Below, piece after piece: positions 7,454 through 15,939 of a stretch of DNA of 35,744 nucleotides. Position 1 is the first letter of the stretch, and the number at the start of each line of letters is the position of its first letter. A model generated the notes under the pieces. The model made no database searches. It saw only the letters and a list, made by a program, of their open reading frames with translations, and was not told the DNA's origin. The position numbers and the translations under genes are program-made. This DNA comes from Lachnospiraceae bacterium (GTDB lineage Bacteria > Bacillota > Clostridia > Lachnospirales > Lachnospiraceae): positions 1-35,744 of the forward strand of contig JAFTXD010000161.1 of NCBI GenBank assembly GCA_017461775.1, in the 5' to 3' direction.

Positions 7454-9028
7454 TTAGAGCTTAAATAAGGTTCCGATAATGTTTCGTGCCAGGGAAGCAC
7501 CAACATTGCCGCCCAGCTTCTTTCCGAAGGAGCCGCCTACGGACTTTCCTAAGGTGTTGCCGATTTCACGCCCGATGGTGCCGGCAGCGGAGCTCGCCAC
7601 GCTCTTGGTGGCTCTCTTAATCTGCTTTTTGCGCGCCTCGGCTTCCTTTTCTTCTGCTTTTTTGGCAGCGGCAGCTTCCTTTTCGGCTTGCTTCCTTGCA
7701 GCCTCTTCTTCCTTAGCAGCGGCTTCCTCCTCAGCCTCAGCTAAGGCCTTGCGCTGTAAGAATTCATAAGCGCTGTCGTCATCGATAGGATCTGCGTATT
7801 TCATGTACAGCTTGCTGTAGCGGATTTCCTCATTTCTAAGGCTCTGGTCGATGGGACCCATCTGACTCTGGGGAGGCAGGATGGAGGTCTTCTGCACCAT
7901 GGTAGGAACACCGTCCTCGTCCAGTACAGAAACCAGCGCTTCGCCAATGCCCAGGGAGGTAATCGCCTCATAGGTATCAAATTCCGGGTTGGGACGGAAG
8001 GAATTTGCTGCGGTCTTTACGCCCTTTTGCTCTGCCGGAGTGTAGGCACGGAGTGCGTGCTGCACCTTGTTACCCAGCTGTGCCAGTACACCGTCGGGGA
8101 TATCCTTCGGATTCTGGGTGATGAAGTATACACCCACGCCCTTGGAACGAATCAGCTTTACCACCTGTTCGATTTTTTCCAAGAGCTCCTTGGAAGCGTT
8201 GTCAAAAAGAATGTGGGCTTCGTCAAAGAAGAACACCATCTTTGGCTTATCCAAATCACCGGCTTCGGGAAGAATCTCGAAAAGCTCGGACAGCATCCAG
8301 AGCAGGAAGGTGGAGTACATAGTAGGATTGTTAAAGAGCTTTTCGCACTCTAAGATATTAATCATACCCTTGCCGCCGATAGTCTGGAACCAATCCTGTA
8401 CATTTAAGGCCGGCTCGCCGAAAAACAGGTCGCCGCCCTGGCTTTCCAAGGAAATGATAGCGCGGATGATAGCAGCCAGACTCTGCTTGGACATATTTCC
8501 ATAGATAAGAGAGAATTCCTTGGAGTTCTCGCTGACATAGCTAATCATGGAACGTAAGTCCTTGGTATCTACCAGAAGTAAATTCTCGTCGTCCGCAATC
8601 TTAAAAATAACCGAAAGAATATCGGTCTGGATATCGTTTAAATCAAGGATTCTTGCAAGGAGCAGGGGACCCATTTCCGAGATGGTGGCACGTAAGGGGA
8701 TACCCATTTCGCCGTATACATCCCAGAAGGTAGTGGGATAGCTGGTAAATTCGTAGCCTTCCTTATCCAGGGACAGCTCCTCCATCTTGGCAGTAACCGT
8801 CTTGGTGGGAGCACCGCTTGAAACCATACCGGATAAGTCCCCCTTAATATCTGCTAAGAACACAGGAACGCCCAAATCACTGAAGCTCTCTGCCATTACC
8901 TTTAAGGTAACGGTCTTACCGGTACCGGTGGCACCTGCAATCATGCCGTGGCGGTTAGCCATGGAGGGGTAAATGAATACCTTCTCCGCACCAGCCTGGC
9001 CAATCCAGATTTTATCATTCGAAACCAT
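7454..9028 (-). CDS. HerA-like/DUF853 (YjgR-type) ATPase
   Basis: This 524-residue P-loop ATPase belongs to the HerA/FtsK superfamily branch known as DUF853 or YjgR, whose cellular role is unsettled. The Walker A GATGTGKT is near residues 32-39 and the Walker B MVFFFDEAH near 264-272; ITQNPKDIP follows as the sensor region. After the ATPase core comes a ~60-residue Ala/Glu/Lys-rich charged helix (AEAEEEAAAKEEEAARK and onward). The tail is Gly-rich with GxxxG spacing (GREIGNTLGKSVGGSFGKKLGGN), typical of the family. GGGAGG precedes the ATG on the minus strand by ten bases. It is divergent from the GH31 gene across a 106-bp gap, and a good terminator follows. It appears to be a single-gene unit. 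Confidence 0.9.
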   Translation of the reverse strand: MVSNDKIWIGQAGAEKVFIYPSMANRHGMIAGATGTGKTVTLKVMAESFSDLGVPVFLADIKGDLSGMVSSGAPTKTVTAKMEELSLDKEGYEFTSYPTTFWDVYGEMGIPLRATISEMGPLLLARILDLNDIQTDILSVIFKIADDENLLLVDTKDLRSMISYVSENSKEFSLIYGNMSKQSLAAIIRAIISLESQGGDLFFGEPALNVQDWFQTIGGKGMINILECEKLFNNPTMYSTFLLWMLSELFEILPEAGDLDKPKMVFFFDEAHILFDNASKELLEKIEQVVKLIRSKGVGVYFITQNPKDIPDGVLAQLGNKVQHALRAYTPAEQKGVKTAANSFRPNPEFDTYEAITSLGIGEALVSVLDEDGVPTMVQKTSILPPQSQMGPIDQSLRNEEIRYSKLYMKYADPIDDDSAYEFLQRKALAEAEEEAAAKEEEAARKQAEKEAAAAKKAEEKEAEARKKQIKRATKSVASSAAGTIGREIGNTLGKSVGGSFGKKLGGNVGASLARNIIGTLFKL

Positions 9029-9134
9029 AAATTATGAACCTCCCAATCGTAATTTCTTGCTGTAATCAATACATACATGATATCATTAATATTGGAAAAA
9101 ATAAAGGTAACACTTCATAACTTGGAGGCAAATT

Positions 9135-11045
9135 ATGGTTAGAAAGTATAAATTCGGCACGCCCTTTGAGACGGAGGCGGTGATTGTGGAAATTCCGGCA
9201 GAGTCCGGAGAGTTTACACTGGGGAAGGTTTCTCTGAAAGAGGGCTTTGCCTTTACCTATGAAATGGAAGATGACATGGTGGTCTACGGTCTGGGCGAGG
9301 CCAATCGTGGGATTAACAAAAGAGGCTATAAGTATGTGAGCCTGTGCAGCGATGATTTTAACCACACGGAGGACAAGGTGTCCCTGTATGGTGCCCATAA
9401 TTTCATCCTGCTTTCCGGCCAGGAGAATGTGGGACTTTTCTTTGATTATCCGGCAAAGCTGACCTTTGATATCGGCTACACCCGGCAGGATACGCTGACC
9501 GTATCCTGTGAGGAGGCAAATCTCTATGTGTATGAGATTACCGGAGAAAGTGCCCTGGATGTGGTGAAACAATTCCGGGAAATCATCGGCAGCAGCTATA
9601 TTCCGCCTAAGTACGCCTTTGGCTTTGGCCAGAGCCGCTGGGGGTATATGAATGCGCAGGATATCGACAATGTCATCGAAGGCTATCGTGGCAACAATAT
9701 CCCCATTGATATGGTGTATATGGACATCGATTATATGGTGGATTATAAGGATTTCACCGTAAGTCCTGAGCGTTTCCCGGATTTTGCAAATTATGTGGCA
9801 GAGAAAAAGGCCCAGAATATTCATCTGATACCCATCATTGATGCGGGGGTGAAGATGGAAGAGGGCTATGATATTTATGAGGAAGGCCGGGATAAGGGGT
9901 ACTTCTGTAAGAGAGGGGACGGCAGTGATTTTGAGGCCTGCGTATGGCCGGGCTGGACACATTTCCCGGACTTTCTGAACAAGGAAGCCAGAGAATGGTT
10001 CGGAAGTAAGTACAAGGTGCTTATTGACCAGGGAATCGACGGTTTTTGGAACGATATGAATGAGCCCGCCATCTTCTACAGCAGGGAGGGCATCGATGCT
10101 TTGGACGAATGTGTGAAGGAGACTGCGAAAGAGAAGCTGGATGCAAAGCCGGGTACGCTGGAGGAGCATTTTAATAGGCTGCAAAACAATCCTAAGGATT
10201 ATGAGCGCTTTTATCATAATGTGAACGGGGAAATGGTGCGCCACGACAAGGTACACAATCTTTATGGCTATCATATGACTCGTGCGGCGGGAGAGGCATT
10301 CCCTAAGATAGCGCCGGATAAGGAGATTCTTATGTTTTCCAGAGCATCCTATATCGGCATGCACCGCTACGGCGGCATCTGGACGGGGGACAATAAGTCC
10401 TGGTGGAGTCATATCCTATTGAATCTGAAGATGCTGCCGTCCTTAAATATGTGCGGATTTTTGTACTGCGGCGCGGATTTGGGCGGCTTTGGAGACAATA
10501 CCACCAGAGACCTTTTGCTCCGCTGGCTGGCGCTGGGGGTATTTACACCGCTGATGCGTAATCATGCAGCCATCGGTACCCGGGATCAGGAGGCGTACCG
10601 CTTCGAAGGAATCGAAGATTTCCGGCATGTTATCGGAGTTCGTTATCGTCTGGTTCCCTATCTGTATAAGGCTTACCTTAAGGCGGCAAAGGAAAATGAT
10701 ATGCTCTTTAAGCCCCTTGCCTTTGTATACCCGGAGGATAAGCATTGCAGGCAGGTGGAGGATCAGCTGATGCTTTCCGAGGAGGCGATGATTGCCCCGG
10801 TATATACCCAGAATGCTACGGGCAGATACGTATATTTGCCGGAGGAGATGATGTTTGTGAAGTTCATGCCGGATGGAAGTATTTATCAGGAGATACTCCC
10901 CAAAGGACATCATTATGTAGATGTGGCGCTGAATGAGGTGCCTCTGTTTATCTGCAAGGGATGCAAGCTTCCGGTGGCTGAGGTGGCGCTTAGCGTACCG
11001 GAGATTGATGAGAGCAGAATGCAGTGGATAGGATATGTGGAATAA
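9135..11045 (+). CDS. GH31 alpha-glucosidase
   Basis: This is a cytoplasmic retaining alpha-glycosidase of family GH31, most likely acting on maltose- or isomaltose-type oligosaccharides. The 636-residue length and lack of signal peptide fit the short Blautia/Ruminococcus-type enzymes. The nucleophile motif GFWNDMNEP gives D307 and the acid/base region WTGDNKSWWSH gives D419. The substrate-binding GFGQSRWGY and the later TPLMRNHAAIGTRDQEAY are also typical, and the N-terminal beta-sandwich is present. GGAGG at 9123-9127 precedes ATG 9135. No terminator with a clear T-run follows. Exact linkage specificity cannot be read from sequence; xylosidase or transglucosidase activity is possible, as this family is diverse. 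It is not in the same unit as the mannan genes. Confidence 0.92.
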   Translation: MVRKYKFGTPFETEAVIVEIPAESGEFTLGKVSLKEGFAFTYEMEDDMVVYGLGEANRGINKRGYKYVSLCSDDFNHTEDKVSLYGAHNFILLSGQENVGLFFDYPAKLTFDIGYTRQDTLTVSCEEANLYVYEITGESALDVVKQFREIIGSSYIPPKYAFGFGQSRWGYMNAQDIDNVIEGYRGNNIPIDMVYMDIDYMVDYKDFTVSPERFPDFANYVAEKKAQNIHLIPIIDAGVKMEEGYDIYEEGRDKGYFCKRGDGSDFEACVWPGWTHFPDFLNKEAREWFGSKYKVLIDQGIDGFWNDMNEPAIFYSREGIDALDECVKETAKEKLDAKPGTLEEHFNRLQNNPKDYERFYHNVNGEMVRHDKVHNLYGYHMTRAAGEAFPKIAPDKEILMFSRASYIGMHRYGGIWTGDNKSWWSHILLNLKMLPSLNMCGFLYCGADLGGFGDNTTRDLLLRWLALGVFTPLMRNHAAIGTRDQEAYRFEGIEDFRHVIGVRYRLVPYLYKAYLKAAKENDMLFKPLAFVYPEDKHCRQVEDQLMLSEEAMIAPVYTQNATGRYVYLPEEMMFVKFMPDGSIYQEILPKGHHYVDVALNEVPLFICKGCKLPVAEVALSVPEIDESRMQWIGYVE

Positions 11046-11057
11046 TTTTATTGGGGG

Positions 11058-11086
11058 TTTCTTTCAAAAGAACCCTTTGGTATAAT
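11058..11086 (+). promoter_or_regulatory. Extended -10 promoter of the GH43-Fic-esterase unit
   Basis: TATAAT at 11081-11086 is preceded by TGG, giving the extended -10 TGnTATAAT. The -35 region (TTTCTT, 11058-11063, spacing 17) is poor, as is usual for extended -10 promoters. It lies about 48 bases before the GH43 start. Confidence 0.55.
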
Positions 11087-11133
11087 TTAACATGTTATCC
11101 AAATATTTAAGGACAAAGGATTAGGAAGCGGCT

Positions 11134-12738
11134 ATGAAAAAGAAATTATTATGTTTATTGATGGCAGGTACCATGATGGTATCTGTATGCGGTTGTGGGG
11201 GCGAAGTGGAAAATGTTGCCACTACGGAGTCCTCGGTGGTAGAAGGTACGGATGTGGAAGCGGAGACGCCTACTGCGGAACCGGAGCAGCTGGTGACGGA
11301 ACCTATTGAAATTGCCAAGAGTGAGCTTGGTAATCCCATCGGTGGCTTCAATGCAGAGGGAGAGCTGACCTATGGCGGTGATCCTTCCGTGCTGGTGGAT
11401 GGAGATACGGTATATCTTTATACCGGTCGTGATACGGCAGTGGGTGATGCTTATCTGATTCCGGACTATCAGTGTTATTCTACCACGGATTTGGTGAATT
11501 GGACCTATGAGGGCGTGGTGCTGAGTATGTCGGATGTTACCTGGGCGGACAGAAATGCAGCATGGGCAGGACAGGTAGCAAAGCACTATGATGCAGAAGC
11601 GGGTAAGGATATGTACTACTTTTACTTCTGCTCCTGGGACAAGACGGACAAGGGTAAGCAGTCCATCGGTGTGGCGGTATCCGAAAGCCCCACAGGACCT
11701 TTTACAGATATCGGGGAAGCTTTGGTAAAGGGCTCCTTTACTACGGATGAGACCTCTGCGTGGAATGATATTGACCCCACTGTGTGGATTGAGAAGGATG
11801 AGACCGGAGAAGAGCACAGATACCTTTGCTGGGGAAATTCCAAGCTGTATATGTGTGAGCTGAACGAAGATATGATATCTGTGAAGGATTACGATGGTGA
11901 TGGTGAGATTTTGTTTGATGCAGATGTGCGGAAACAGTCCATGCCAACACTCTTTACAGAAGCACCATGGCTTTACAGAAGACAGGATGAGAATGGTAAC
12001 TACTACGGTGATTACTATCTGTTCTACGCTTATGGGTGGAGAGAGCAGCTGGCTTATGCAACCGCCGGCACTTTAATGAAGAGCAGCTGGGAATTCCAGG
12101 ATTATCTGATGGACCCTACTGCTACCTCCAACACCAATCACCCGGCTGTTTTTGATTTCCAGGGAAAGACCTATATGATTTATCATAACGGCTCTCTGCC
12201 CCATGGAAATGGCTACCGGAGAGTGGCTTGTATCGAGGAATTGCAGATTGATGATGATGGTTATGTAAACTTTGTGACAGAAACTGCCACCGGTATCAGT
12301 GGCGTGAAGTCCACCTTAACTGCCGCAAACGGCGAGGTGCTTGCTCATGCATGGTTTGTGAATTCCGGCGCGGATACTGCTTATCCATATACGAATGTAG
12401 AGCTGGGAAGCAATCTGGATAAGGCCAAGGTAGACGATGCTGCCTGGGAGATTGTACCGGGCAAAGCGGATGAGGAAAATGTATATTACGTTTCCATCGA
12501 AGCTTATAACAAGCCGGGTCTTTATATCACCGCTTCGGAAGGTGCCGTGGGATTGACTCAGGATACTACAGGAAAGATGGCGGATGTACAGACCTTTAAG
12601 ACCGTGAAAGGATTATCCGGAGAAGGTGTTTCCTTTGAATCCGTAGCTTTTGCGGGCATGTATCTGACACTGACAGGCGGTAAGGCAAGCCTGACGGACG
12701 GTACGGATGCAGCGGCATGCTCCTTTGTGATTGAGTAG
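11134..12738 (+). CDS. GH43-like lipoprotein with C-terminal beta-trefoil-like domain
   Basis: This is a surface-anchored glycosidase of the five-bladed-propeller GH43 type, whose members release arabinose or xylose side groups. A lipoprotein signal ends at C21 (SVCGC), followed by a Thr/Glu/Ala-rich linker to ~residue 62. The three acidic residues of the family appear in order: general base D83 (GGDPSVLVDG), modulator D214 (NDIDPTVW) and acid E276 (TEAPWLYRR). The last ~150 residues, with repeats of the GLYIT..AFAGMYLTLTGG kind, look like an AbfB/CBM42-type or related carbohydrate-binding trefoil. AGGAAG precedes the ATG. The Fic gene starts 40 bases after the stop, so the two likely share a transcript. 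The substrate is inferred only at family level. Confidence 0.85.
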   Translation: MKKKLLCLLMAGTMMVSVCGCGGEVENVATTESSVVEGTDVEAETPTAEPEQLVTEPIEIAKSELGNPIGGFNAEGELTYGGDPSVLVDGDTVYLYTGRDTAVGDAYLIPDYQCYSTTDLVNWTYEGVVLSMSDVTWADRNAAWAGQVAKHYDAEAGKDMYYFYFCSWDKTDKGKQSIGVAVSESPTGPFTDIGEALVKGSFTTDETSAWNDIDPTVWIEKDETGEEHRYLCWGNSKLYMCELNEDMISVKDYDGDGEILFDADVRKQSMPTLFTEAPWLYRRQDENGNYYGDYYLFYAYGWREQLAYATAGTLMKSSWEFQDYLMDPTATSNTNHPAVFDFQGKTYMIYHNGSLPHGNGYRRVACIEELQIDDDGYVNFVTETATGISGVKSTLTAANGEVLAHAWFVNSGADTAYPYTNVELGSNLDKAKVDDAAWEIVPGKADEENVYYVSIEAYNKPGLYITASEGAVGLTQDTTGKMADVQTFKTVKGLSGEGVSFESVAFAGMYLTLTGGKASLTDGTDAAACSFVIE

Positions 12739-12778
12739 GATGTGGTAAGTATCATTATAGGGCAAACAGGAGGAAGGT

Positions 12779-13384
12779 ATGGCGCTGGATAATAGATTAG
12801 GGATTGAAAATTCTGCGGAGCTTGCTCGGGAAGAGGAGAGGCTTAGTAAGAAGAAAGCGGCGGAGTTATTTGAATGTGGCAGGATTGATAAATTGGAGGC
12901 AGGGAAATTCTCCGCACTGCAAGCCATTCATAGAGAACTGTTTGAGGACATTTACGATTTTGCGGGAGAAATTCGCACGGTTAATTTGGCAAAGGGTAAT
13001 TTCCGTTTTGCACCTCTTATGTATTTGGATGCGGCGCTTGCTAATATTGATAAGATGCCGCAATCGACCTTTGATGAAATCATTGAGAAGTATGTGGAGA
13101 TGAATATTGCGCATCCTTTTCGTGAGGGGAATGGGCGCAGCATGCGCATCTGGCTGGATTTGATGTTGAAAAAGGAAATCGGGCAGGTGGTGGATTGGAG
13201 TAAAGTAGACAAGGAAGATTATCTGCTTGCCATGGAGCGCAGTCCCGTGCGTGATATTGAAATCAAGCATGTGCTGAGAGTGGCACTTACGGACGAGGTT
13301 AACAGTCGGGAAGTGTATATGAAGGGCATTGATCATAGTTATTACTATGAAGGATATACCACCTTTAAAACAGAAGAATTATAA
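12779..13384 (+). CDS. Class III Fic protein with built-in inhibitory motif
   Basis: Fic proteins transfer AMP, or another nucleotide moiety, to hydroxyl groups of target proteins. The active-site motif [12 protein letters not shown] is complete with H112. The 201-residue length and the C-terminal SYYYEG (187-192) fit class III Fic proteins such as those of Neisseria and Enterococcus. In these the inhibitory helix [S/T]xxxE[G/N] is within the same protein and E191 would block productive ATP binding. No separate antitoxin gene is present. AGGAGG stands directly before ATG 12779. It lies 40 bases after the GH43 gene and 27 bases before the esterase gene, so it appears embedded in a glycan operon rather than in a toxin or phage region. 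The target is unknown. Confidence 0.93.
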   Translation: MALDNRLGIENSAELAREEERLSKKKAAELFECGRIDKLEAGKFSALQAIHRELFEDIYDFAGEIRTVNLAKGNFRFAPLMYLDAALANIDKMPQSTFDEIIEKYVEMNIAHPFREGNGRSMRIWLDLMLKKEIGQVVDWSKVDKEDYLLAMERSPVRDIEIKHVLRVALTDEVNSREVYMKGIDHSYYYEGYTTFKTEEL

Positions 13385-13411
13385 TGGGGACATAAAGGGG
13401 AAATATTGGGA

Positions 13412-14674
13412 ATGAAATACAAATTATTATCTATTTTATTATGTTGTGTGCTTTTCACCGGGTGCGGTAGCAGTGCACCGGTGGCATCGGAGAGTGTGCA
13501 GCCCACAGAAGCGCCGGTAGCTACGGAGGTTCCCGTAGAGGCGGAGCCGGAATTCGTAGGAGTGCCTCTGAAGACGGATTATGTAACCGAGGAGATGTAC
13601 GAGCGTGCCACTGCGTTCTTAGAGGGAGACTTAACCAGACTGGCTAAGGTCATGCGTAAGGCTCAGTCAGGGGAGGAAATTACGGTAGCTACTATCGGCG
13701 GCTCCATTACAGAGGGCTATAGCTCTTCTACCTTTGGAAACTGCTACGCTACCATTTTCTACAGCTGGTGGGAAAGCTGCTTCCCGGATACCAAGGTGAA
13801 TTATATCAATGCGGGAATCGGCGGAACGCCCTCCTATCTTGGTGTGCATCGTGTGAAGCAGGATGTGCTGGACCATAATCCGGACGTGGTAATCGTGGAG
13901 TTTTCCGTGAACGACGGCGCGGACAATTTCTATAAGAAGAGTTATGACAATCTGGTGCGCAAGATTATGCTGTCGGAGAATGAGCCGGCGGTGATGCTGG
14001 TATTTACCACCCAGGAGGACGGCACCAATGCCCAGGAAAACGACGCTCTTATCGGATTTAAGTATCGTCTGCCCATGATAAGCTATGGTAACGCAGTGCT
14101 TGAGTCTATCGAGAATAAGGAATTCACCTGGGATGATATTTCTCCGGACAATGTGCATCCCAACGATATGGGACATGCCATTATCGGCGAGCTTCTCTAT
14201 ACTTATTTAAATGATGTGTACAGCAGACTGGAGGAAATCCCGGAGGAAGTGACACCATTTGATTATACTTCCTTAACCAAGGAGAGCTACTTAAATGCGG
14301 ACATGCTTGGCCCGGAGGAAATCACACCTTCCCAGCTGGGCAGCTTTAAGGATGCAAGAATAAATTCCTACTTTACCCGAAGCTGGCACACCGCTACCGG
14401 AGAGGAGTCCATCATCTTTGAAAATGTGGAGGCAGCCAATATCGGTATCTGTTTCCAGAGAACCACCGATGGCACTTATGGTCAGTACGACGTGTATGTG
14501 GACGGGGAGCTGGTGAAAACACTGGACGGTGACTTCAAAAACGGCTGGGGAAGTGCCATCGAGTCCGTGGAAGTGTACGTATCCGATGAGCCGGCACTGC
14601 ACACCATCGAAATTAAGAAAAACCCGGAATCCACCGCAGATTTATTTACGGTGCTTAGATTGTTGATATCATAA
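13412..14674 (+). CDS. SGNH/GDSL esterase lipoprotein, candidate glycan acetyl esterase
   Basis: This is a surface lipoprotein (lipobox LFTGC, C18) with an SGNH hydrolase domain. The nucleophile is S98 in IGGSITEG, the oxyanion glycine region is AGIGGTPS, the Asn block is FSVNDG, and the catalytic pair is D246/H249 in DNVHPNDMGH. A Pro/Glu/Val-rich linker precedes the domain, and the last ~130 residues form a beta-rich jelly-roll-like module that may bind carbohydrate. This architecture recalls the CE17 mannan O-acetyl esterase of Roseburia intestinalis, which fits the GH26/GH130 operon downstream, but other acyl glycans are possible. ATG 13412 is chosen; an in-frame TTG at 13406 has tighter spacing to AAGGGG (13395-13400) and is an alternative. 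No clear terminator follows. Confidence 0.85.
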   Translation: MKYKLLSILLCCVLFTGCGSSAPVASESVQPTEAPVATEVPVEAEPEFVGVPLKTDYVTEEMYERATAFLEGDLTRLAKVMRKAQSGEEITVATIGGSITEGYSSSTFGNCYATIFYSWWESCFPDTKVNYINAGIGGTPSYLGVHRVKQDVLDHNPDVVIVEFSVNDGADNFYKKSYDNLVRKIMLSENEPAVMLVFTTQEDGTNAQENDALIGFKYRLPMISYGNAVLESIENKEFTWDDISPDNVHPNDMGHAIIGELLYTYLNDVYSRLEEIPEEVTPFDYTSLTKESYLNADMLGPEEITPSQLGSFKDARINSYFTRSWHTATGEESIIFENVEAANIGICFQRTTDGTYGQYDVYVDGELVKTLDGDFKNGWGSAIESVEVYVSDEPALHTIEIKKNPESTADLFTVLRLLIS

Positions 14675-14716
14675 ATAGTAAAAAGATGTACTAATTGATA
14701 TAGGACAAATGATACA

Positions 14717-14757
14717 TAGACATTCCAAAGGGAGTAGAGTATAATCGAGAACGATTA
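14717..14757 (+). promoter_or_regulatory. Promoter with palindromic operator over the -10
   Basis: TAGACA (14717-14722), 17 bases, then TATAAT (14740-14745) form a good promoter. TAATCG-AGAA-CGATTA (14742-14757) is a perfect 6-bp inverted repeat that overlaps the -10 and the start site, which is where a repressor would block. The regulator is unknown. Confidence 0.6.
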
Positions 14758-14777
14758 CGGAAGAGAAGGAGAAATGT

Positions 14778-15056
14778 ATGATTAAGAAGGTTCCGAATCA
14801 TCCGATTCTTACTATTATTCTGAATATTTTCTCTATTGCAGCGGTTTTTGGATTTGCATTTGGACTTTATGGATTGGCAAATTTATTTTTGCTTAAGCCT
14901 GAGGACATGAATGTGGAGGCAGTGACAAGATTTACAGCGATTTGTATTATTTCGTGTGTGATTGCCAGCCCTATTACCTATGTTCTTTTGAAAAAGGCAA
15001 GAAGGATTGTTGCAGAGGATATCAGTCAGGGAAAGATATCGAAGAGAGTATATTAA
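14778..15056 (+). CDS. Small two-helix membrane protein of unknown function
   Basis: This 92-residue protein has two strong hydrophobic segments (about residues 9-38 and 50-71) separated by a short polar stretch, with a basic tail KKARRIVAEDISQGKISKRVY. That suggests both ends face the cytoplasm. AGAAGGAG lies before ATG 14778. No family is recognised. It has its own promoter with an operator-like palindrome at 14717-14757. The second small gene starts 25 bases after its stop, and the pair ends at the terminator at 15598-15628, so they form a two-gene unit between the esterase and the mannan operon. Confidence 0.75.
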   Translation: MIKKVPNHPILTIILNIFSIAAVFGFAFGLYGLANLFLLKPEDMNVEAVTRFTAICIISCVIASPITYVLLKKARRIVAEDISQGKISKRVY

Positions 15057-15081
15057 TTACATAAGAAAAGAGGGAATGTAT

Positions 15082-15585
15082 ATGTTATTAACAGCAGGAG
15101 CAGCAACCATGCATCCGGCAGTAGTGGCAGTTATTATTGCGTTTATCCTTTTTGTGATTTGGGCAGTAATACACGATAGAAAGAAGGCTGCAAGTTTTTG
15201 TGATGATTTTTTTAAAAAGTATCAGGGCAAAATACTGGAAGGTGATGAGAACATATTTGTAACCACGGAGGGTGAACTCATACTGAAGATGCAGGAGGCT
15301 ACCAGAGCTGGTTATTATGTGTATGATTTACGTGATGCGGCATATATTCTGACTTGCTATGACAATTATAAGAGTGTCAGATCGTGGGTGTTTGAATTGT
15401 ATGATGACAGGAAAAAGCTTATGAAAGGCTCCCTGTATGTATCTACAAAGAAAAAACCGCAGAAGACCAGAGCACATAGACTTGTGGAGCAGAAGGCAAC
15501 CACTGATTATATATATGAATTAGTGCGCAAATATAAAACGGACATTAAACGCGTGGGAATGTACTTTAAGGAGTATCAAGATTAA
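15082..15585 (+). CDS. Small single-pass membrane protein of unknown function
   Basis: This is a 167-residue protein with one N-terminal membrane helix (about residues 11-31) followed by a soluble, probably cytoplasmic domain rich in Tyr, Lys and Asp. Recognisable stretches such as YYVYDLRDAAYILTCYDNYKSVRSWVFELY suggest a compact alpha/beta or PH-like domain, but I cannot assign a family. Start choice: AAGAGG at 15067-15073 has eight bases to ATG 15082, against only two to ATG 15076; the longer frame back to 15007 overlaps the upstream gene without a ribosome-binding site. It is probably cotranscribed with the gene at 14778 and is closed by a terminator. Confidence 0.75.
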   Translation: MLLTAGAATMHPAVVAVIIAFILFVIWAVIHDRKKAASFCDDFFKKYQGKILEGDENIFVTTEGELILKMQEATRAGYYVYDLRDAAYILTCYDNYKSVRSWVFELYDDRKKLMKGSLYVSTKKKPQKTRAHRLVEQKATTDYIYELVRKYKTDIKRVGMYFKEYQD

Positions 15586-15597
15586 ATAGCATTATTT

Positions 15598-15628
15598 AAA
15601 AACATGTTCTTAGGAGCATGTTTTTTTG
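15598..15628 (+). terminator. Rho-independent terminator of the small membrane-protein pair
   Basis: AAAACATG and CATGTTTT pair around a 10-base loop (TTCTTAGGAG) and are followed by further T residues (run 15620-15627). The hairpin begins 13 bases after the stop at 15585. Confidence 0.75.
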
Positions 15629-15855
15629 TGCAAAAAATCGAAAATTTACTTTAGAGAAAACTAAAAAACAAAAGTCAAAGATAAAATAGCTTAACTTAAA
15701 AATTTTTTTAAGTAACTAAAATACAATATCTAGTTAAATCAAGAACCAAATCATGTATTTTCTCAAGGGGTGTTTGGTACCTTGGTACTGTGGTCAATTT
15801 GACGATAACTACAAAGAAAGGGATGTGGTTTTTGACAAGTTGCATAAAAAAGGGG
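15629..15855. other. AT-rich intergenic region upstream of the GH26 operon
   Basis: No gene is visible. The stretch holds an AT-rich palindrome, ACTTAAAAA (15694-15702) against TTTTTAAGT (15705-15713), within a CTTAACTTAA context similar to the repeats at 15889-15920. It also holds two copies of TTGGTAC near 15774-15787. It may carry upstream regulatory sites for the large operon. Confidence 0.5.
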
Positions 15856-15884
15856 TTGCAAAAGCCAAATTCCTGTAGTAATAT
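15856..15884 (+). promoter_or_regulatory. Main promoter of the 13-gene GH26-to-LacI operon
   Basis: TTGCAA (15856-15861) and TAATAT (15879-15884) are separated by exactly 17 bases. The predicted start near 15891 falls inside the palindrome TTAAGCTTAA, which suggests repression at the start site. It gives a leader of about 50 bases to the preferred GH26 start. Confidence 0.7.
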
Positions 15885-15888
15885 TCAA

Positions 15889-15920
15889 TTAAGCTTAAAT
15901 TAACTTAAATTAACTTAAAT
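15889..15920 (+). promoter_or_regulatory. Candidate operator: palindrome plus 10-bp tandem repeats
   Basis: The perfect palindrome TTAAGCTTAA (15889-15898) runs into two overlapping copies of CTTAAATTAACTTAAAT (15894-15910 and 15904-15920) with a 10-bp period, about one helical turn. A near-identical site occurs at 29031-29048. The LacI gene at the end of the operon is the natural candidate regulator, but binding is an inference. Confidence 0.55.
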
Positions 15921-15939
15921 GAAAGAAAAGAGCAGATTA

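Noticed and set aside
9066-10412. 448-residue open frame on the minus strand opposite the GH31 gene
   Set aside because: It lies antisense to a gene with intact catalytic motifs, has low-complexity Ile/His/Leu composition, and lacks a recognisable family or ribosome-binding site.
15629-15918. Possible riboswitch upstream of the GH26 gene
   Set aside because: The predicted transcription start near 15891 leaves only a ~50-base leader, too short for a known riboswitch, and no conserved aptamer sequence is seen.
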